DNA of 15,291 nucleotides from contig CAMUJQ010000018.1 in NCBI GenBank assembly GCA_947089305.1, positions 1-15,291 on the forward strand, written 5' to 3'. Below are positions 5,139 to 12,859 of this stretch, in pieces. The stretch is from an uncultured Clostridia bacterium. GTDB lineage: Bacteria; Bacillota; Clostridia; Christensenellales; UBA1242. The translations under genes and the position numbers were made by a program. Every line of letters starts with the position of its first letter. Within the stretch, counting starts at the first letter, position 1. The notes beneath the pieces were generated by a model. The model had not been told where the DNA came from and made no database searches. It saw only the letters and a list, made by a program, of their open reading frames with translations.

Positions 5139-6982
5139 TGGCAAAAAGTAATAAACAAAATAAAATTCCTTCTGCACGTAAACCAATGGGTGGACATGGT
5201 CCAGGAATGGGAATGCATGGCACTGGCGAGAGAGCTAAAAATTTTAAAAAAGCTGTTAAAGATTTATTTGTTGAATTAAAAAGTGTTAGATTGCAATTAA
5301 TAATAGCAATGCTTTTAGCGATTATTAGTGCAATTGCAACGGCATTTTTGCCTAAATTATTGCAAGAAGTTTTAGGTAAATTTAAATTATTCTTTTTTCC
5401 AAATGCAGTAATTAATGACGTGTTTAATCAAATTTTGAAATTGCTTATTTTTTTAGTTGTCCTATATTTTGGAGTTATGATAGTAAGAATTATATCTGAA
5501 ATTATATTAAACAAAGCAGGACAAAAAATTTGTTATAACTTAAGAGAAAAAATGCGAAAAAAGTTAAGTTTAGTGAAACTTAAATTTTATGATGATTCTT
5601 CAAGTGGAGATTTAATTTCTCGTGTTATAACAGATGCTGATACTATAAGTTCAAATTTACAGACTTTACTCTCAAATACAATAATTTCAATATTTTTAGT
5701 TGTTGCTATTTTAATTTTTATGTTTACAATGTCTTGGCAGTTAACTTTACTTGTGTTAGGAATTTTGCCAATAAGTTTAGGATTAAGTTTATTAGTTATG
5801 CTTATGGGACAAAAACATTTTAAAGCACAAGCAAAGGGCGTGGGTGAAATAACTTCGCTTTGTGAAGAAAATTATTCGGCATTACGAGTTGTTCAAGCTT
5901 ATGGCATGCAGGGCAAAGTTGCGGATGAATTTAATGAGTGCAATTCTAGGCTTGTTAAAAATACCCGAAAAGGTGTTATTTTTGCTGGTTTTACAATGCC
6001 AATTATAAATTTTATAAATAACTTTAGTTATGTTTTACTTGCAACTGTTGGTTGTATTTTATGTTTAGATAAAATTTTTGCAGTTGATGCCTTATTAATC
6101 TTTTTGCAATATAGCAGTAATTTTAATCAACAAATTATGCAATTAACTCAAATTACTGAGCAAGTACAAACTACAGCGGCTGCATTTGAGCGTGTTTCAG
6201 AGGTTTTAAACACTGAAAACGATACTGAAACTTTAGAACCTATTTCAAAAGAAAATATAGTTGGTAAAATTGAATTTAAAAATGTGAAGTTTGGATATAG
6301 TGAAGATAAAAGTTTAATGAAAGATGTTAACTTTGTTGTTAATCCAGGCGAAACGGTTGCAGTTGTTGGTAAAACTGGTGCAGGTAAAACAACTCTTGTT
6401 AATTTACTTATGAGATTTTACGACATCAATGGTGGCTCTATTATGCTTGATGGGGTGGATATAAGAAAATTTTCTAAGAGTTTTGTTAGAAAAAATATTG
6501 GAATGGTATTACAAGATGTTTGGCTATTTAATGGAACCATTGCAGAAAATATTGCTTTTGGAAAACCAGATGCAACAATAGAAGAAATTGAAGACGCAGC
6601 TAAAAAAGCAGAGTGTCATCATTTTATATCAACTTTGCCAGATGGATATAATACAATAATTGGTGAGGATGGAGGAAACATTAGCGTTGGGCAAAAACAA
6701 CTTTTAACAATTGCTAGAGCTCTTTTGACAAATCCTCAAGTTATGATTTTAGATGAAGCTACAAGCAGTGTTGATACAAAAACTGAAAGTAAAATTCAAG
6801 TTGCTATGAACACAGCACTTCAAGGAAGAACTAGTTTTGTTATTGCACACAGACTTTCAACTATTGTTAATTCTGATAAAATTCTTGTAATGGAAAATGG
6901 GGATATTATAGAAGCTGGAACACATAAAGAATTGCTTAAGAAAAATGGAGCTTATGCAAAACTTTATAATAGTCAAATTTAA
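5138..6982 (+). CDS. Heterodimeric ABC exporter, catalytically complete subunit
   Basis: A 614-residue half-exporter that partners the preceding gene. It opens with a basic, Gly/Met/His-rich tail (GGHGPGMGMHG) before the first membrane helix near residue 55, then six helices and an ATPase domain. Walker A is GKTGAGKTT (from 411), Walker B is VMILDEATSSVD with catalytic E540, and the switch is IAHRLSTI with H571. Its signature is ISVGQ (515-519), altered from LSGGQ. The two halves are complementary: this protein's good Walker motifs meet the partner's intact LSGGQ to make the working ATP site, and the partner's weak Walker B/switch meets this altered signature to make the silent site. AGGGGG upstream and the one-base overlap suggest translational coupling. 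The operon ends at a strong terminator. Confidence 0.93.
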   Translation: MAKSNKQNKIPSARKPMGGHGPGMGMHGTGERAKNFKKAVKDLFVELKSVRLQLIIAMLLAIISAIATAFLPKLLQEVLGKFKLFFFPNAVINDVFNQILKLLIFLVVLYFGVMIVRIISEIILNKAGQKICYNLREKMRKKLSLVKLKFYDDSSSGDLISRVITDADTISSNLQTLLSNTIISIFLVVAILIFMFTMSWQLTLLVLGILPISLGLSLLVMLMGQKHFKAQAKGVGEITSLCEENYSALRVVQAYGMQGKVADEFNECNSRLVKNTRKGVIFAGFTMPIINFINNFSYVLLATVGCILCLDKIFAVDALLIFLQYSSNFNQQIMQLTQITEQVQTTAAAFERVSEVLNTENDTETLEPISKENIVGKIEFKNVKFGYSEDKSLMKDVNFVVNPGETVAVVGKTGAGKTTLVNLLMRFYDINGGSIMLDGVDIRKFSKSFVRKNIGMVLQDVWLFNGTIAENIAFGKPDATIEEIEDAAKKAECHHFISTLPDGYNTIIGEDGGNISVGQKQLLTIARALLTNPQVMILDEATSSVDTKTESKIQVAMNTALQGRTSFVIAHRLSTIVNSDKILVMENGDIIEAGTHKELLKKNGAYAKLYNSQI

Positions 6983-6985
6983 AAC

Positions 6986-7020
6986 AAAAAAACGAGTTGT
7001 TGGGGAAGAACTCGTTTTTT
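6986..7020. terminator. Bidirectional terminator between exporter and small minus-strand gene
   Basis: The stem AACGAGTT/AACTCGTT, with flanking A- and T-runs, pairs across a 10-base loop (6999-7008). A T-run follows in either reading direction. It can end both the plus-strand exporter transcript and the minus-strand small-gene transcript. Confidence 0.85.
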
Positions 7021-7162
7021 CGTGGCAACTTCTTTGCCATTTTATTTGCAGTGTTTTTTTGCCATAAGTCTGTTTAGACTTAAATAAAGGTTAAACAACA
7101 AGGCAAGAACTTCTTGCAAATCTTTTTGGACTTACATTAGCTTTAAATGCTAAATGCCAAAT
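7021..7162 (-). other. Hairpin-rich region with possible decayed minus-strand coding
   Basis: Three hairpins lie here: TGGCAA-CTTCT-TTGCCA (7023-7039), TAAGTCT-GTTT-AGACTTA (7065-7082) and GCAAGAA-C-TTCTTGC (7103-7117). On the minus strand, directly after the stop of the small gene at 7163, the same frame stays open for 13 codons (IWHLAFKANVSPK). A +1 shift then gives DLQEVLALLFNLYLSLNRLM and a short tail ending at TAA. The second stretch looks helical and coding-like, but no start codon serves it. It may be the remnant of a small gene or of an extension of the neighbour. Confidence 0.3.
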
Positions 7163-7315
7163 TTATTCTGCTATATCATAGTAACATCCAAAACTTGGTG
7201 TTTTAGGAAGAGGTACACCTTTTTTTATTGCAACAGTAGAAAGTTTTTTACCATTTGCATTACATAAATTACAAGTGCATGTTTTTGGGGCTATATCGCC
7301 AGCTTTTAATTTCAC
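7163..7315 (-). CDS. Small 50-residue cysteine-containing protein
   Basis: A short minus-strand gene with a GTG start at 7315 and a GAGGAA binding site 6 bases upstream. The product begins with KLKAGDIAPKTCTCNLC, followed by GKKLSTVAIKKGVPLPK and TPSFGCYYDIAE. The cysteines (TCTCNLC, plus one near the end) suggest metal binding or a disulphide. The order APxxC...LxxG..LP...C loosely recalls small YjzC-like or zinc-ribbon proteins, but I do not claim that family. No signal peptide or membrane segment is visible, so it is likely cytosolic. Coding support comes from the good binding site, a facing promoter and a terminator at its end. Its role is unknown. Confidence 0.6.
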   Translation of the reverse strand: MKLKAGDIAPKTCTCNLCNANGKKLSTVAIKKGVPLPKTPSFGCYYDIAE

Positions 7316-7351
7316 AACAATTTCCTCATGTTTTTATATTGTGAAAATTTA

Positions 7352-7380
7352 GTTGTATTATGTAATATTTTGGTTGGCAA
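7352..7380 (-). promoter_or_regulatory. Possible promoter of the small minus-strand gene
   Basis: On the minus strand TTGCCA (7380-7375) is followed after 17 bases by TACAAC (7357-7352), about 35 bases before the GTG start. Its -35 lies on the same bases as the -35 of the divergent HD-gene promoter, so the two would compete for polymerase. Confidence 0.35.
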
Positions 7381-7402
7381 TTTTAGGTAAATATGGTATT
7401 AT
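7374..7402 (+). promoter_or_regulatory. Promoter of the HD hydrolase / nucleoside hydrolase pair
   Basis: TTGGCA (7374-7379), a 17-base spacer and TATTAT (7397-7402), giving a start near 7409. The resulting leader is very short, with AGAGG (7411-7415) just before ATG 7421. Confidence 0.65.
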
Positions 7403-7420
7403 TTATATTAAGAGGTTACT

Positions 7421-8014
7421 ATGACAATTGAAGAAGCAAAAATTGAATTTGAACGAATTTTTACTGAATGCATAAAAAGGGAAGGAGCGGATAAACTTCT
7501 TGAATACATAAAAAAAAGCGATTTCTTTACAGCACCTGCAAGTTATCGTTTTCATAATAATTTTGATGGAGGCCTATGTCAACATTCAATTAATGTTTAT
7601 AATAGGCTTAAAAGAATTGTTATAAATGAATATGGTGAAAACTATACTGAAAAAGTGTCTGATGAAACAATTGCTATTTGTGGCTTATTACATGATATTT
7701 GTAAAGTAGATTATTATGGAACTGAAATGCGTAATGTAAAAGTTGACGGAGTTTGGGTTCAAAAGCCTAGATATGTTATTCACGATTCTTTGCCTTATGG
7801 CCATGGTGAAAAAAGTGTATATATTATCAATGGTTTTATGAGATTATCAAGAGAAGAAGCAATAGCAATTAATTGGCATCAAGGTGGTTTTGACCCTAGA
7901 GTTAAGGCAGGGGTATTTAGTTTTTCTGATGCATATTATAATTATCCTATTGCAGTATTACTAAATTTGGCTGATATGCAAGCAACTTATTTAGATGAAA
8001 AAGTATATGATTAA
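7421..8014 (+). CDS. HD-domain phosphohydrolase of unknown substrate
   Basis: A 197-residue soluble protein with the HD metal-site residues in order: H55 in GGLCQHSINVY, H91-D92 in GLLHDICK, H128 in PYGHGEKS, H153 in NWHQGG and D185 in NLADMQATYLDE. The opening GADKLLEYIKKSDFFTAPAS and the GHGEKS and ATYLDE segments match a conserved HD family common in Clostridia. It is normally annotated only as 'hydrolase'. HD enzymes of this type usually remove phosphate from nucleotides using one or two metal ions; the substrate here is unknown. The start is supported by AGAGG five bases upstream. The nucleoside hydrolase follows 29 bases later without a terminator, so the two are probably transcribed together and may act on nucleotides in sequence, which is an inference. 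Confidence 0.88.
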   Translation: MTIEEAKIEFERIFTECIKREGADKLLEYIKKSDFFTAPASYRFHNNFDGGLCQHSINVYNRLKRIVINEYGENYTEKVSDETIAICGLLHDICKVDYYGTEMRNVKVDGVWVQKPRYVIHDSLPYGHGEKSVYIINGFMRLSREEAIAINWHQGGFDPRVKAGVFSFSDAYYNYPIAVLLNLADMQATYLDEKVYD

Positions 8015-8043
8015 ATAAAAATAAGTAAAATAGTAAGGTATAT

Positions 8044-8982
8044 ATGAGTTTTAAAAATTTAAGAAGAAATGTAATAATTGATTGTGATGTAGGAATAGAT
8101 GACGCATTTGCACTTGCGTTAGCTTTTTCACAAAAAAAATATAATATAAAATTAATAAGTGCATCTTGTGGAAATTTAAATACTGATATAACAAGCAGAA
8201 ATGTATTAGATTTGGAATTTTTATTTAAAAAAGATATTCCAGTTGTTAAAGGGGAAAGTGCGCCGTTAAGTGGCGTTATTACAGTTAATGCTGCGCATGT
8301 TCATGGGAATAATGGGCTTGGCAATGTAATTTTACCTAAAGGCACAGGCATTCTACTAAAAGAACTCGCTTATGAAGCAATGTATAGCGAGTTAGTTAAA
8401 AATGGTAAAAAAGGAACAGATATATGGTTATTATCTGCCGCAACTAACATAGCAAAAATGTTGTTAGCTCATAAAGATGCTGGTGAATTTATTAGACGAA
8501 TTGTTGTTATGGGTGCTAGTGTTGAGGGAGTGTCAAATTCTCTTGAAATATATGATGAATTTAATATTTTATTTGATCCACCAGCTATGAAGATTTTATT
8601 GGATAGTAGAATAGATATGGTTTTTGTGCCAATGGAAATTGGACACCATTGCTATTTAAGATACCAAGATATAGATAAACTTGCAGCACTTAATAATACA
8701 AGTAAAAAATTTGCTGAGATGACAAAAAATTACCATGATGGGCATGTTAAAATTGGTGCAGCAATGCATGATGCAACAGTGGTATATTATGCACTATATC
8801 CAAAAAGATTTGAAAAAAAATATGTGTTCACACATATCAAACTAGAAGGAAAACAAGTTGGTCAAGTTGAATTTTCAATTTCTCCAAATCAAACTAAAAC
8901 AACACTTTGTTTTTATACTAATCCTAATAAATTTAGACATTGGTTACTTAATAAATTTAAGAAATTTAAAAAGTTTGATTAA
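8044..8982 (+). CDS. Nucleoside hydrolase (IunH/RihB-like)
   Basis: A 312-residue member of the inosine-uridine nucleoside N-ribohydrolase family, which cleaves nucleosides to a free base and ribose in the cytosol. The calcium-binding N-terminal motif is DCDVGIDDA (D13, D15, D19, D20); Val replaces the usual Pro. Further family marks are HGNNGLG (H87), EFNILFDP (near 172-179) and the C-terminal MHDATVVYYAL with H242-D243. Base preference cannot be told from these motifs alone. The C-terminus is unusually rich in Lys and Phe (KFKKFKKFD). AAGG lies a few bases before ATG 8044. The stop codon abuts the stop codon of the opposing gene with no gap, and no terminator is visible between them, so the two transcripts must overlap at their 3' ends. 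Confidence 0.9.
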   Translation: MSFKNLRRNVIIDCDVGIDDAFALALAFSQKKYNIKLISASCGNLNTDITSRNVLDLEFLFKKDIPVVKGESAPLSGVITVNAAHVHGNNGLGNVILPKGTGILLKELAYEAMYSELVKNGKKGTDIWLLSAATNIAKMLLAHKDAGEFIRRIVVMGASVEGVSNSLEIYDEFNILFDPPAMKILLDSRIDMVFVPMEIGHHCYLRYQDIDKLAALNNTSKKFAEMTKNYHDGHVKIGAAMHDATVVYYALYPKRFEKKYVFTHIKLEGKQVGQVEFSISPNQTKTTLCFYTNPNKFRHWLLNKFKKFKKFD

Positions 8983-9534
8983 TTAATTTTTGATATATTT
9001 TTTACATTCTTCTAATTGAATTTTAATAAGTTTACATAAAGTTGATTGCAAGGCATTTAATTGCCTTGTTTTTATTGCACAATTTATCATTTTATTTGTT
9101 TGGTCAATTTTTTCTGCCATTTTATCTTTTTTAAAATTCGCTAAGTCACTAATATTATCAAGTCTATCAGCAAGTTTTATTGTGAGAGCGCGACTACTCA
9201 TAAATTTAACTTGTCTACACAAGTATTCAGTTTTAACTTTATCGCTAGCAAATGGAGCAGTAGATACCTCCATAACAATTCTTGCAACATCAGCACCAAA
9301 ATTATTTTTAAGTTCTATAAAACTTGTTTCAGTATCCTCAAGTGTATCATGTAAATAAGCGCAGGCTAAAAGAGTTGATAAATTTTCGTCCTCTGGCGCA
9401 TAAAGTTTTATTACATCAGCAACTCTAATTGGATGATTTATATATGGTGTTTTGTCGATTTTGCGCACTTGACCCATGTGTTTTTGTTTTGCAAATTCTA
9501 GGGCCTGTTTGTAATCAACTTCCAATTTCGACAT
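8983..9534 (-). CDS. Small alarmone hydrolase (RelA/SpoT HD domain, MESH1-like)
   Basis: A 183-residue stand-alone HD domain of the RelA/SpoT type. Residues include GQVRKIDKTPYINHPIRVA (H34), AYLHDTLEDTET (H62-D63 and E66-D67) and TIKLADRLDN (D122). In this family those residues bind manganese and hydrolyse the 3' pyrophosphate of (p)ppGpp. No synthetase or ACT/TGS domains follow, so this is a hydrolase-only protein. That role is inferred from the family; NADPH or other nucleotides are possible substrates for such short forms. The chosen ATG at 9534 lies only one base after AAAGGAG, unusually close. TTG at codon 4 would be spaced more normally and give a protein three residues shorter. It is divergent from polA and convergent with the nucleoside hydrolase. 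Confidence 0.85.
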   Translation of the reverse strand: MSKLEVDYKQALEFAKQKHMGQVRKIDKTPYINHPIRVADVIKLYAPEDENLSTLLACAYLHDTLEDTETSFIELKNNFGADVARIVMEVSTAPFASDKVKTEYLCRQVKFMSSRALTIKLADRLDNISDLANFKKDKMAEKIDQTNKMINCAIKTRQLNALQSTLCKLIKIQLEECKKYIKN

Positions 9535-9555
9535 GCTCCTTTAAAATTAATTTAT

Positions 9556-9584
9556 ATTTTATCACAAATTTTTAAATATTTCAA
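9556..9584 (-). promoter_or_regulatory. Promoter of the small alarmone hydrolase
   Basis: On the minus strand TTGAAA (9584-9579), 17 bases, then TAAAAT (9561-9556), with TG one base before the -10 as in extended -10 promoters. The start would fall near 9549, giving a leader of about 15 bases. Confidence 0.65.
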
Positions 9585-9619
9585 CAAATTTAACATAATT
9601 TTATTTTAATTAATTTGCT

Positions 9620-9647
9620 TTGAGAAATACTTATTATGGTGTATAAT
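9620..9647 (+). promoter_or_regulatory. polA promoter giving a probably leaderless transcript
   Basis: TTGAGA (9620-9625), a 16-base spacer and a consensus TATAAT (9642-9647). Seven bases further is 9654, the A of the polA ATG, so the mRNA would begin at or next to the start codon. Confidence 0.65.
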
Positions 9648-9653
9648 TTAGTT

Positions 9654-12224
9654 ATGGAAAATAAGTTAGTAATTTTTGATGGTAATAGTATTGCTTATAG
9701 GGCTTTTTTTGGATTGCCTCTTTTAAAAGATAAGAATGGGGAATACACAAATGCTATATTTGGTTTTTTAAATATGATGCTAAAATGTATTAATGATCAT
9801 AAACCAACACATATTGTTGTGGTTTTTGATTATCCTTTAAAAGAAAATTTTAGAACAAAAATGTATGCAGATTATAAAAAAACAAGAAAACCAATGCCTG
9901 AAGCTTTAGTTGAACAAATGCCTAAACTTTGTAAATTAATTAAAAAGCTTGGAATAACAGTGTTTCAAGAAAAAGGCGTTGAAGCTGATGATGTAATTGG
10001 AACATTATCTAAAAAGTTTAATGAAAAAACTATTATTGTTACTGGGGACAGAGATGCTCTTCAATTAATTGATGATACAACAAGTGTTTTGTTAACTAAA
10101 CGTGGCTTATCTGAAACTTTGCTTTTAACTAATGATAATTTTTTTGAAAATTATGGCTTTGATCCAATCAATATAATAGATTTAAAGGCTGTAATGGGCG
10201 ATAAGAGTGATAATATTCCTGGAATAAAAGGTGTGGGTGAAAAAGGCGCTACAGATATCATAAAGAAATTTAAGTCACTTGATAATATTTATGAACATTT
10301 AGATGAATTAACTCCGCGTCAGGAAATGCTTTTTAAAGTTGATAGAGATATGGCTTATTTATCTAAAGCACTAGCTACAATAAATACTAATGTTGAAATT
10401 CCTGAAGTTAAATTTGAAACACTAAAATTAGTTTTACCTTTTAATAGTGAGGCGCGAGAAGAATTTAGAATTTTAGAATTTAATAGTTTGCTAAAAAATG
10501 AAAAATTATTTTCACAAGAAGAAATCAACTTTGTTCCTGAACAAGTTAAATTTGAAGAAAAAAAATATAAAACAATAAATTTAACAACTATTGATGAATT
10601 AAAAAAATTTGTAAATTCTTTTAATAAAGATAAACTTAGTTTTATTTATGATGAGAATGAAGTTTTACTTGCTAGCGATGATGAAACTCAATATAGAGTG
10701 GCAATTAAGCAAAATTTAATTGATGATGGATTAGACTTTTTTAGCATATTAAAAACTTTAAAAGAAATTTTAGAAAATGAAAAAATTCAAAAATTTTGTT
10801 TTAATTATAAAAACATTAAACACTATTTACATGATTTTGGAATAAATTTTAATGGATTAAGTGAAGATATTAAAATTGCAGAATGGCTTGTAAGTTCTAA
10901 TATTAAAGATCAAGATATAAAGAATTTATTTTTATCTTATGGTCATTTAAAAGTTAGTGCTTGTGGGCTTATTGATATTTGTAAAAAAATTGAAAATGAA
11001 CAAATTAAATCGGGTATTAGAGATTTATATAAAAATGTTGAAATAAAATTAGTTGATGTTTTATATAGTATGGAGAACAACGGCATTAAAGTTGATGATA
11101 AAATTAGAAGTGAACTTGAAAATTATTATATTAATAAAACTAATGAATTACAAGAAAAAATATTTGAAGTTAGTGCTCAAATTTTTAATTTACAATCTCC
11201 AAAACAAGTTGCAGATGTTTTATATAACAAATTAAAACTTGGCAATATAAAATGGGGAACAAATATACAAACCTTAAGAACAATAGAAGATAAGCATCCT
11301 GTTGTTCCATTTATTATTGAATATCGCAAATATATAAAGTTGCTTTCAACATATATTCTTCCATTTAAACTTGAAAGAAATAACACAGATAATTTAGTGC
11401 ATACAACTTTTAATCAAACAGGAACAATTACAGGGAGACTTAGTAGTAATAATCCAAATATGCAAAATATTCCTGCTCGATCTAGTGAAGGTAGAGAAGT
11501 AAGAAAAATGTTTGTTTCACGCTTTGAAGGTGGAGAACTTGTTTCAGCAGATTACAACCAAATTGAATTAAGACTTTTGGCTCATTATAGCAATGATGAA
11601 ACACTAGTTAAAAGTTATATAAACAATGAAGATATTCATAGGCTCACGGCAAGTCAAATATTTGGGGTGCCATATGACCAAGTTACCGAAGAACAAAGAA
11701 AGCATTCAAAAGCAACTAACTTTGGAATAATTTATGGAATAAGTCCTTTTGGGCTTAGTGAACAAATTGGCGTTAGCCCAAAAGTTGCAGAGGAATTTAT
11801 AAATAATTACTATAAGCATTTTTCTTCAGTTAAAAATTATCTTGATGGAATTGTTATAAATGCACGTAATAATGATGGCTATGTTGAAACACTAATGGGA
11901 AGAAAAAGAAGAATTACTGAACTTTTTCATAAAAATAAAATGTTGCAAAAATTTGGGGAGCGTGCAACTAAAAACTTTCCTTTTCAAGGCAGTGCTAGTG
12001 ATATAATTAAAGTTGCAATGATTAATGTTATGAATAAGCTAAAAGAAGGAAATTATAAAAGCTTATTATGTTTGCAAATTCATGATGAATTGATTTTTGA
12101 TTGTGTTAAAGAAGAAGTTGAACTTGTTAAAGAATTGGCAAAAAAAGAAATGGAGAATGTTATAAAATTAAAAGTTCCATTAATTGCTAATGTTGACAGT
12201 GGAAATTCTTTATTTGATATATAA
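9654..12224 (+). CDS. polA: DNA polymerase I
   Basis: About 856 residues. The N-terminal 5' nuclease domain has FDGNSIAYRAFF, EADDVIG, TGDRDALQL and GDKSDNIPGIKGVGEKGA. A middle domain (roughly 315-480) has the proofreading fold but I cannot find the D-x-E, N-x3-D and Y-x3-D exonuclease residues, so 3'-5' editing is probably lost, as in Taq and Bst enzymes. The polymerase domain has TGRLSSNNPNMQNIP, motif A DYNQIELR (D633; Asn where most have Ser), the O-helix K686 to Y694 with F690, and motif C IHDEL (H810-D811). It fills gaps and removes RNA primers during replication and repair. ATG 9654 is preferred over ATG 9636 because 9636 lies inside the promoter spacer and the family N-terminus starts at MENKLVIFDG. 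There is no ribosome binding site before either. Confidence 0.96.
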   Translation: MENKLVIFDGNSIAYRAFFGLPLLKDKNGEYTNAIFGFLNMMLKCINDHKPTHIVVVFDYPLKENFRTKMYADYKKTRKPMPEALVEQMPKLCKLIKKLGITVFQEKGVEADDVIGTLSKKFNEKTIIVTGDRDALQLIDDTTSVLLTKRGLSETLLLTNDNFFENYGFDPINIIDLKAVMGDKSDNIPGIKGVGEKGATDIIKKFKSLDNIYEHLDELTPRQEMLFKVDRDMAYLSKALATINTNVEIPEVKFETLKLVLPFNSEAREEFRILEFNSLLKNEKLFSQEEINFVPEQVKFEEKKYKTINLTTIDELKKFVNSFNKDKLSFIYDENEVLLASDDETQYRVAIKQNLIDDGLDFFSILKTLKEILENEKIQKFCFNYKNIKHYLHDFGINFNGLSEDIKIAEWLVSSNIKDQDIKNLFLSYGHLKVSACGLIDICKKIENEQIKSGIRDLYKNVEIKLVDVLYSMENNGIKVDDKIRSELENYYINKTNELQEKIFEVSAQIFNLQSPKQVADVLYNKLKLGNIKWGTNIQTLRTIEDKHPVVPFIIEYRKYIKLLSTYILPFKLERNNTDNLVHTTFNQTGTITGRLSSNNPNMQNIPARSSEGREVRKMFVSRFEGGELVSADYNQIELRLLAHYSNDETLVKSYINNEDIHRLTASQIFGVPYDQVTEEQRKHSKATNFGIIYGISPFGLSEQIGVSPKVAEEFINNYYKHFSSVKNYLDGIVINARNNDGYVETLMGRKRRITELFHKNKMLQKFGERATKNFPFQGSASDIIKVAMINVMNKLKEGNYKSLLCLQIHDELIFDCVKEEVELVKELAKKEMENVIKLKVPLIANVDSGNSLFDI

Positions 12225-12254
12225 AAATTTTGTTTTTAACATAAACTATTTTTA

Positions 12255-12782
12255 ATGAAAAAAGTTTTAACATATAGTTTAATAGGCATATTTTCAGGTG
12301 TTGTTATACTTGGAATATGCTTTTTTTCTTTTAGAATGATTTATCCTATAGCATATAAAAATGAAATTGAAAAATATGCAATTGAAACTAGTATTGATAA
12401 AGCTTTGATTTATGCTGTAATTAAAGCTGAAAGTTCTTTTAAAGCAAATGCAAAAAGCAGTAAAGATGCTATGGGTCTTATGCAGTTAAAAGAAGAAACT
12501 GCTAAATATGTTTGTGAATTGAACAGTTTTGAATATATAACAAATAAGGAAGAATTATTTAAGCCAGAGTTAAATATAAAGTTAGGGACCTATTATTTAA
12601 AGTATTTAATAAATAAATTTGATGGCAATTTAAAGTATGCTTTAATTGCTTATAATGCAGGTGAAACTAAAACTCGTGAATGGATTAATTCAGGTGAGTT
12701 TGATAAAAATTGTTATAAAATAAGCTTAAATTATTATAAAAATGTTTTAAAATATAAAAAAATATATAATAAAATAGTATAA
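12255..12782 (+). CDS. Membrane-anchored lytic transglycosylase (SLT domain)
   Basis: A 175-residue protein: an N-terminal membrane helix (about 5-28), then a soluble SLT/goose-lysozyme-like domain facing outward. Catalytic glutamate E59 is in YAVIKAESSF, followed by DAMGLMQL (about 71-78), LNIKLGTYYLKYL and the hallmark AYNAGE (132-137). The enzyme cleaves the N-acetylmuramyl to N-acetylglucosamine bond of peptidoglycan, making anhydro ends for wall growth or for threading of machinery through the wall. It is one of the shortest forms, with no extra wall-binding domain. It starts 30 bases after polA with no recognisable ribosome binding site, so it may be expressed from the polA transcript or be weakly translated. 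No terminator is visible after it. Confidence 0.9.
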   Translation: MKKVLTYSLIGIFSGVVILGICFFSFRMIYPIAYKNEIEKYAIETSIDKALIYAVIKAESSFKANAKSSKDAMGLMQLKEETAKYVCELNSFEYITNKEELFKPELNIKLGTYYLKYLINKFDGNLKYALIAYNAGETKTREWINSGEFDKNCYKISLNYYKNVLKYKKIYNKIV

Positions 12783-12795
12783 AGATTAAAATTAT

Positions 12796-12824
12796 TTGAC
12801 TAGTTTCTTGTTTACACTTATAAT
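12796..12824 (+). promoter_or_regulatory. Strong promoter of the degV-apbE operon
   Basis: TTGACT (12796-12801), exactly 17 bases, then consensus TATAAT (12819-12824). Transcription would start near 12831, leaving a leader of about 29 bases with AAAGGAG. Confidence 0.85.
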
Positions 12825-12832
12825 AAAAGTGT
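12814..12832 (+). promoter_or_regulatory. Inverted repeat over the -10 box, possible operator
   Basis: ACACTT (12814-12819) and AAGTGT (12827-12832) form a perfect 6-base inverted repeat with a 7-base centre that contains most of the -10 box and reaches the predicted start. A protein bound here would block the promoter. Which regulator is unknown. Confidence 0.4.
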
Positions 12833-12859
12833 TGAAAAAACATAGAAAAGGAGTGAATA

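Noticed and set aside
12225..12254. Promoter and leaderless start for the lytic transglycosylase
   Set aside because: TAAACT sits 7 bases before ATG 12255, as for polA, but no acceptable -35 lies at a normal distance.
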